Assembly (NCBI RefSeq): GCF_020520425.1
Contig: NC_079487.1
Coordinates: 127,928,385-127,992,384 of the forward strand
Reading direction: 5' to 3'
Length of the DNA stretch: 64,000 nt
Source of the DNA: Spinacia oleracea
Lineage: Eukaryota; Streptophyta; Magnoliopsida; Caryophyllales; Amaranthaceae
Positions 56,504-64,000 of this stretch are shown in pieces. Positions within the stretch are counted from its first letter, which is position 1. Every line of letters begins with the position of its first letter. The notes beneath the pieces are model-generated. The model was not told where the DNA came from and did not search any database. It saw only the letters and a list, made by a program, of their open reading frames with translations. The position numbers and the translations under genes were made by a program.

Positions 56504-59500
56504 ATGGAAGCCCTAGCCGTTACGCCTCGCATTCTTCTCTCTCCTCACCACCACCGTCGGATTTCCTCACTCTCATTCCCAACCGTTCATCTCCCTTCCA
56601 AACAGCCACTCCTTTCCCGCTCTCACAGCCTCTCTCCTCGCCGCTCTCTCAATTGCTCTGCCGTTTCATCGCCGTCGCTCGGTATTCCTTCAGTTCATTG
56701 ATTGAATGCTGGTTGGTTTTTTTTTTTTGTGATTTTGTTTTTGATTGATTGAATGATTTGATTGAAAAATGCAGTGAAAAATTCATCGGAATTCATTGAA
56801 GCTGCAAAAGACGGGAATTTGATTCCGTTGTATCGATGTATTTTCTCGGATCATCTGACCCCGGTGCTTGCTTATCGTTGTTTGGTGAAGGAGGATGATA
56901 GAGAAGCTCCGAGTTTTTTGTTCGAAGCTGTTGAACCGGGTTTTATGAATTCTCATGTGGTATGAGTTGTGATTATTGTTCCTCTTTCAATTGTTTGTTT
57001 TTTACGATTCATTTTCCAATTTTATTTGAATTTTGGTATAAACAATTATGACAGAAATGTTTGCATGTGGTAGACTAGAAAAGCTAATTTGTGTAAAAAT
57101 GATAAAATTAAAATTAACATTAAATTGGAAGAATGTCTCTTTTCATTAGTTTGCTACATGAATTATAGTGAACAATTGTTTGTTTAATTAATGGTTTGCT
57201 AAGGAATTTGAGGTTTAAACAAGAAAAGTTTTAATTTGGTAAGGAAATTTCAAACTATTATTAATTTTGGGAAAATTTAAATTTTTTTGTAGAGTTTTCA
57301 AATTATCAGGTGTATTTTTGAAGATATACATAGATTTTTTTTGGTGTCTTTTTATTATGAGTATGTCTCTGTCACACAATTTTGGCCCTACCAATAACTC
57401 AAGGAAATGGACCTCTTGATTAAATGCACAAGTAACTGAGGGTGACACACATAATAAACCATTTTGGTATTGATGTTTCTGTAGGGACGATACAGTATTG
57501 TCGGGGCTCAGCCAAGCATGGAAATTGTGGCAAAGGAAAATCTGGTGACAACAATGGATCACCATGCAGGGAAGAGGACGGAGGAGTTTGTCGAAGATCC
57601 AATGGATGTCCCGAGGAAGATTATGGAGGAATGGAAGCCACAGCTTATTGATGAGCTTCCTGAAGTTTTTTGTGGTGAGAGAATCTGAATGATTTGCTTC
57701 CTTAGAGGTGCTTTTGATATGTATTTAATTGAATTTATATTGATTCCTTACCTTTTCTTAACTTTCTATATGTTTTTGGCCTAATGTTATTATGAGATAT
57801 TTTTATGAATATACAAGCTGTTACTTTTCTTAACTCTGATTGTGAGAGAATTTTACTTTAAGTTAAGAACCTACCCTTGATTCTTGGATTTAGGTTGTTA
57901 TAAATGGGAGTTATTCATGGTTTAAGGTCTTGTGATGTTAAGTTACTAACTTGTGCAGTTGTGCATGTATCTCACACATATTACGTGCATGGATGATGTT
58001 GTTGGTTTACTTAATTACTTGGAGTGATGCCCACGTATGTGCGCATCTAGTACTTATTAATGTTTGTCTAGTAGGGAGCGTTAATGTGCTATTTGGCAAA
58101 CATATTATGCTAAATTCGAATGTTTTGTCATTTTCTCGAGTTGGTTATGGTGGTTTTTTCCGTTTCTGAAATGCCAGCATGTCATGCTGCCATTCGTGGC
58201 ATGGGTTGAATCTATTAATGATCTATTTTATTTATAAAATAAATTTATTTCCTCGTGTTTATGATGTTGCGAGATTTTTCATGCTATTTGGCAAACATAT
58301 TATGTTAATTTCGAATGTTATTTCGTTTTCTCGAGGGAGTTATGATGGCTGTTTCTGTTTCTGAAACGTCAGCATGTCATGTAGCCAATTCGTGGCATGG
58401 ATTGAATCTGTGATATTAAATGAGCTCTTTTTGTTATAGAAAAACCCATATATTTCTGAGCCTCTATGACGTACTTGTATCAATAAACACTTATATTGTT
58501 GTCCGTTCACGTGCTTAGAATGACTAGTGATCCATTCGTTTAAGGCTTATAGTTTTCCTGGTATGTGGTACCCCAATTATAGCATACATCTGTCTCCAAG
58601 AGTCTATGACAACATATTGACATTATTGGTGTAGTTTGGAGAATTCCCTATGTTAAGTTGGTTTTATCTTTGTGTGATAGTCATCTTGCAGTTATAAATA
58701 ATTAGTCGTTAATATGACATGACATTGCAGATCTCTAGCACTCCATTAAATCTATAGAAAAAGGTATTGACATTATTCCCTATGTTAACTTGATTTTATC
58801 TTTGTGTGATAAGTCATCTCACAGTTATAAATAACTATTCGTTAGAATATGACATGACATTACAGATCTCTAGCACTCCATTAAATCTATGATTTATGTG
58901 CAGATTAAGGGGACAAAAACAAATCATTTGTCTATTAAAATAACTAGTTTTTACTAATGTTACTAAGAGAGCAAGTGTTTTTTATTTTCTGGAGGGAATT
59001 TGGTTTTGTAATCTAGAGATTAGACTAGAATCTGTGTAAAGTATGGATCCTATTGCATGTATTGATACCTGCACCTATATGCAAGGATGCATTGCCTTAT
59101 TTACTTTTGTTATTCGGTCAGGTGGATGGGTTGGCTACTTCTCATATGACACTGTTCGTTATGTAGAGAAGAAAAAGCTCCCCTTTTCGAGTGCACCTCA
59201 TGATGACAGGAACCTTCCTGACGTTCATCTAGGCTTGTATGACAATGTGATTGTATTTGATCACGTGGAGAAGGTATGTTTATAAAGGTCATATTTTTAA
59301 TTCTGCGCATAGTCATGACCTCGCGATTTCTTTTCATTACCTTTCTTTAAAACTAATGCTGATAGTCGCCAGTCTCCTGACTCCTGAACAAGTATATATT
59401 GCTATGCAAAGAAGAAATAAATACTTGAACAATGGGTAATGTGCATAATAGAAAGGATCAACTGAGATTCTCTTGCTGTAATGATTGTTGAAGTGAAAGC

Positions 59501-62500
59501 CTTGACAATGTTTCTGATCATTATTAGGGGAGAATATGTTAGCATCAGAAATATCTCACCCAAAATTGCATTCGTATGTAAGGATTTTCTGCGATAAATA
59601 GGGACAACAAAAGAAAGCATCCCTCCTTTACTCCTTAGATATGCTGGATTATCTCCTCAATGTTGCCTAATAATCATTGGACTGCTTTGTGATATCAGAA
59701 AGCGTACGTGATACACTGGGTACGTGTGGATCGTTTTTCTTCTGCAGAGGAGGCTTATAAAGATGGAATTGACCGCCTAGAATATTTGTTGTCGAGGGTG
59801 CATAACATAGTAACGTGAGTAGTATTTCCAACCCTTGTGTGATTTATCATGCCATTTGGTTCTTTGTGTTGCTATATTTGTTGAGCTTGTCGTTTGTGGC
59901 TTTCAGCCCCAAGCTGCCCCCTGGCTCCATAAAATTACAGACCCGCCTTTTTGGAAGCTCACTCAAGACGTCAAATATGACTAGTGAAGAGTACAAAGAC
60001 GCTGTTTTGCAAGCCAAGGAACATATCCTGGCTGGTGACATCTTTCAAATTGTGTTAAGTCAACGTTTTGAGAGAAGGACGTTTGCAGATCCATTTGAAG
60101 TATATAGGGCATTGAGAATTGTTAACCCCAGTCCATACATGGGATATCTACAGGCACGTTCCACTATTTTCTTTTTGTATGTCTTTATGCCCACCCTTGA
60201 GCTTACCCCTCGTTTGTTATTACATGTCAGGCTAGAGGGTGTATTTTGGTTGCCTCGAGTCCGGAGATTTTGACTCGTGTCAAAAAGGTAAGTTGTAGTT
60301 TTTACTAAAAAAATTGATGTAATATTTCATTTTCTTGTTAAATGTTTTTGCTTCGTAGATTATTTGATCTCTCCCTTTGTTGATATCTGAAAACAGTATG
60401 TGAATCTGTGTATGTTGACTATCCATTTTGATACTGATGTACAAATCCTGTGTATCAAAGTTTATGTACCAGTCATGTCACATATGTATCTTAGTAGTCA
60501 TTTTAATTCCATTTTACACACAATATCAATATTTCTGCATTTGTGTACTTTGTAGGGGAAGATCACGAACAGACCTCTGGCTGGAACTATCAGAAGAGGA
60601 AAAACACCAAAAGAAGATGTCATGCTGGAAAATGAGCTTCTGAATGATCAAAAGCAATGTGCTGAGCACATAATGCTGGTTGATCTGGGGAGGAATGATG
60701 TTGGAAAGGTTTATTTCATATCCTGCTGCTAATGTTATTTTTCAAATTTATCTTATGTGAATCTCAGTGAGTAGTTTAACTAAATAATAGCTCCCTCTGT
60801 CGCTGCCTGCCTTGTCCATGTTAAGTTTTCATTCTGCTTCTCGTATGGTAATTATAATTGAAATCTGATGACTGCTGTTCAAACAGGTCTCCAAATTTGG
60901 TTCCGTGAACGTTGAAAAGCTTATGAATATTGAGCGGTATTCCCATGTGATGCATATCAGCTCTACAGTGAGTACTTCCCGCCCCACACAAACACACACA
61001 AACTGTTTAATTTCCTTTTTTTACTGAACTACATTTGGCTAAGCCCTTGGCCCTTGGGAGAGGCACAGGTTACTGTTTTATTTACAGCTGAAACGCAATT
61101 TGTGAATAATCTATGTAGGGAGGGAGAGTAGATATGAGCTCTTTTTTTACTCTTTTGGGTCATTTACATATAGTCCATCCCAAAAGGTGAAAAGGAAAAG
61201 CATATTCATATGCTATCCTCAAGATTTTACTTGTGGTCCACTTTTGCATCCATTTTTATTGTTGGGAGGAGCTTACTGCTAAGGAAAGGCATGTCTCTCA
61301 GAAGGACTCCTAGTTTTCTTTTCGTAGGCCTTTTCTTTTAGGAAGGGTCACATTGTTAAGTACGAGTCTGTAATGGATCTTTTCGTCCTTTTTCTTGGCA
61401 ATGCATTATTAAATTTCCATGTAGCCCTCATGAGTCAAGACCCTGCATCATGAAAGGAGGTTTCACGGATGAGTTTTGCACCTTTATTAGCTAACCTTTT
61501 GCTTATTTCTCAGGTGACAGGGGAAAAGCTTGATGATTTAACTAGTTGGGATGTTTTGCGTTCTGCATTACCTGTTGGAACAGTTAGTGGAGCGCCTAAG
61601 GTGCCCCTCTTACTCTCTGCTCCCTCCTCTCTTTCTTGACCCTTCATCTCTTAACCTTTTTTCTCTTTTAAGGTGATGTTATCCTTTATGTCTGTCTTTA
61701 TGAATTATAAATTATAAGACAGCTTGTGCGTGCGTGCGTGGGGGGGGGGGGGGGGGGGGGGGGAGTGGGATGCCTTCTTGCTTGGTTGTCTAATTCATTT
61801 TGCAGATTAAGTGTTTTAAAATGGAGGGTATCCATGTCTATACTAACGCAGGCAGAGTAACTTTGTAGTCCAGAAAAATCTTTGTTAAAAATCTGCTTGA
61901 TTTGTATTCCTATTCTGAGAGTCCTGCCCCCAACCCTCAACCAAAGAAACTACTGGAGAAAAGTTACAGACGCCGGTATGAGGATTTTTTAACTTTTTTG
62001 TTGCAAAGAGGTGATATTTCTAGGAAATGTCATGGAACAGTCTAGTACTCTTGTCTGTTTTTAGAATTCTAATGTTTGAAGGAATCATGAAACCATGCTC
62101 TATGGAACTATCTATCATACTTGACTTCCTCATTATGTGATATACCAGGAATTTGGATAGTTCTCTTTTGGACACAAATCCTGAACATCATATAGGTTGA
62201 GTATATGTCACATACTCCGTACATGTTTACTGCCCCAGCCTCAATGGGATTCCATTTGAGAATACTCTTTAAATTCTATGTTGAAGTCTGGCTTCCCTTT
62301 GAACATTGGTTCATGAGTTTATAATACCATTTAAGGTGTCCTTTTTATGCTTATTGTCCCATTGGCATGATTAACAGGTTAAAGCAATGGAGTTGATAGA
62401 CCAGCTTGAGGTGAATAGACGAGGGCCATATAGTGGTGGATTTGGTGGAATCTCATTCACTGGAGACATGGACATAGCTCTTGCTTTGAGAACTATGGTA

Positions 62501-62704
62501 TTTTCAACTGCAACGCGATATGATACAATGTATTCGTACAAGGATGTTGATAAAAGAAGAGAATGGGTGGCCCACCTTCAGGCTGGGGCAGGCATTGTTG
62601 CTGACAGTGTCCCTGCAGATGAACAGCGCGAGTGTGAAAATAAGGCTGCTGGCCTTGCTCGTGCAATTGATCTCGCTGAATCGTCTTTCTTGGAGAGGGA
62701 ATAG
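56504..62704 (+). CDS. ASA: Anthranilate synthase alpha subunit, plastid (ASA1/ASA2 type)
   Basis: 11 exons: 56504-56681, 56775-56959, 57485-57674, 59122-59273, 59699-59814, 59907-60153, 60231-60287, 60556-60708, 60887-60967, 61514-61600, 62378-62704. The product is 590 residues, the usual plant length. It converts chorismate to anthranilate, using ammonia supplied by the beta (glutaminase) subunit, the first step of tryptophan synthesis. Residues 1 to about 58 are rich in Ser, Arg and Pro with no acidic run: a chloroplast transit peptide. The chorismate-binding core shows [85 protein letters not shown] and [11 protein letters not shown]. The tryptophan-binding segment reads [10 protein letters not shown] at 106-115, with Ala111 where Ser is usual. 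The intron after exon 6 begins GC rather than GT. All junctions keep frame. Confidence 0.95.
58085..58408. repeat. Tandem duplication in intron 3 of the anthranilate synthase gene
   Basis: A block at about 58085-58210 ('tatttggcaaacatattatg', 'cagcatgtcatg', 'tcgtggcatgg') recurs at about 58283-58408 with around 10-15 per cent differences. Confidence 0.7.
58637..58895. repeat. Second tandem duplication in the same intron
   Basis: The words 'ccctatgttaa', 'ttttatctttgtgtgata', 'cagttataaataa' and 'agatctctagcactccatta' occur twice, about 125 bp apart. Confidence 0.7.
61740..61763. repeat. 24-base G run in intron 10
   Basis: A 'gtgcgtgcgtg' stretch runs into 24 consecutive G. Length in the real genome is uncertain because such runs are prone to sequencing error and slippage. 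Confidence 0.8.
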
Positions 62705-63510
62705 AAAGTTCAGTCTATTTTAGTATTTTTCCCTTCAATTTTGAAGCTGCAACGAAAAGTGTTGCCTTCAAAGATAGGTTGTTTGTCATTTAAAAATAGA
62801 TGTAAACCACAGCAGTAAAGACCTTGTCACATTTAACTGTGCATTTTCAAGTTTGCTCAGCATTAGTGGCTTTGTGCTGTGAACTTAGGGAAGGAGGGAA
62901 TTAGGCTTTTTGTGTTGTATGTCGATAGATAGAAGCTGTTGTATCTTGTTGTATGCACAAAAAGTTTGGTGGTAAATGTAAGTTCAAGCTTTTTGTTTTG
63001 TTTAGCTATGTGCACTGCAGTCTGGAGAAAATGGGTATGGTCTTTTCCCGCCCTATTTTCTTTGGTGTGTTGCTTTCAGTATAATCTGGCTCTTGAGCCC
63101 GTCAATTAGTGGTTGTTTAACTCTCTTTAAAAGTTCTAACTTTTTTTGAGGATTTTTAATTTTAGTGAGAATATATGATTTAAATAGAGTTGAAATATGA
63201 ATCATACAAATTAAATTAAATGGTGAATTAATATAAGTGTTAGAGAAATAAATGAAGTGGAAGATGTTGAATGGATATACGAATTAAATGGTGAATTGAT
63301 GTTGCATGAGAAAGATGGAGTGGAAGAAGCTTTAGTTGTAAAATATAGCAAACAACATAAGAAACAATTGGAAAAAAAAAAAAAAAAAAAGATGAAAGGA
63401 AGGGATGACACTTGTCATCTAATCATCTATGGTTTTGTTTTTTAATACGAAAGTACTAGAATAGAGTGTTAATACAAACTATTTTTTTGCCACGGTAGAT
63501 ATTTTTTTTA
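62705..63510. other. 3' region of anthranilate synthase and intergenic DNA
   Basis: About the first 250-300 bases are probably 3' UTR. A poly(A) run of 19 lies near 63372 inside a short open frame with no recognisable content. Confidence 0.45.
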
Positions 63511-64000
63511 CGGTTTTTTCATGAAATGCCCCCGAGGTTTGCAAAAACGCACCAAATACCCTCGCGTCTTTTGAATCACATAATATACCCCTATTTTTTC
63601 CCAAGTTTGCACCAAATACCCCTAAACCGACCTTCCGTTAGTCCTCCGTTAAGTCGTGTTTATAATTCACAGAATACCCCTATTTATAAATTTATTGCAC
63701 AATATACACCTATTTTGAAACTAAGTTGCACAAAATACGCAAAATGCTTTTAAACTGCAGAATTTAATTTCCACAAAGCGTTCACCTAATTAATCAAATT
63801 AATCAACCAAAAAGTTAAACCTAAAACATGAAATAGAAGTAATAATCAAAGAAAATTGAAATGCTCAAACAACAAATCCAATAAGAAATTGATTGAATTG
63901 AACTTGATGCAACTGTTCGAGGAACTTGATAGGCAACTGGTTGATTCATTGTGGAACACTTGTTACAACAAGCCTTCTTTGCTTAGGGAGAAATGTCTTC
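63511..64000. mobile_element. MULE-4: left end of a Mutator-like element, continues past the window
   Basis: Starts 'cggttttttcatgaaatgcc', identical over 20 bases to MULE-3, then 'gcaccaaataccctcgcg' and further 'caccaaatacccct' and 'gcacaatatacacc' words to about 63740. The 9 bases before it are 'tttttttta'; the matching duplication should lie at the far end. The rest of the visible part is AT-rich, and from 63900 there is a coding-like patch (EELDRQLVDSLWNTCYNKPS) that I do not recognise. Confidence 0.75.

Overview
The window is plant nuclear DNA from a dicot. The genes have many short exons with GT-AG introns, the intergenic sequence is AT-rich, and nearly every class of plant transposable element is present. 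The abundance of short 'tactccgta/tacggagta' remnants and 'ctccctccgtcc' Stowaway-type elements suggests Caryophyllales (spinach, beet or quinoa relatives), but that is only an impression and was not tested.

Host genes. (1) 843-1273 (-) is the first exon of an R2R3-MYB gene whose DNA-binding domain lies outside the window. (2) 22087-24308 (-) is a two-exon gene for a TPR-like protein of 511 residues. (3) 45627-50664 (+) is a 16-exon CDC6 gene (503 residues) with two E2F-type sites just upstream. (4) 56504-62704 (+) is an 11-exon gene for the plastid anthranilate synthase alpha subunit (590 residues). From memory, TPR, CDC6 and anthranilate synthase alpha are also neighbours in Arabidopsis (At2g29670, At2g29680, At2g29690), so the three look like an old conserved block, here stretched to about 40 kb by transposon insertions. 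CDC6 licenses replication origins; anthranilate synthase commits chorismate to tryptophan. No functional link between them is evident.

Mobile DNA, left to right: end of a hAT-like element (1-469); a Harbinger-like element (2886-5686) split by a Mutator-like element, MULE-1 (3204-5047, 9-bp target duplication); a 3.4-kb inverted-repeat element with internal foldbacks (6704-10127); a small MULE carrying a nested Stowaway (11905-12504); a very young Ty1-copia element with nearly identical LTRs (15712-21244); more small MULE and Stowaway copies; MULE-2 (32231-34013); a dead copia fragment (35330-35850); a nest of two hAT-like elements (43359-45162); a 5'-truncated LINE (52504-54012); MULE-3 (54752-56197), which ends about 125 bp upstream of the anthranilate synthase TATA box; and the left end of MULE-4 (63511 to the window edge).

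The most distinctive system is the MULE family with 'cggatttttcatgaaat'-type ends. MULE-1 has long inverted arms, each with its own TATA box pointing inward. One arm drives a degraded gene for a GRF-type zinc finger, coiled coil and C-terminal membrane segment; the other drives the remaining C-terminal end of a MULE transposase. The arms contain an iterated 'ttcaccaaatacccc' motif that also occurs in the more diverged MULE-3 and MULE-4. All exon boundaries were read by eye from splice consensus, frame and family conservation.
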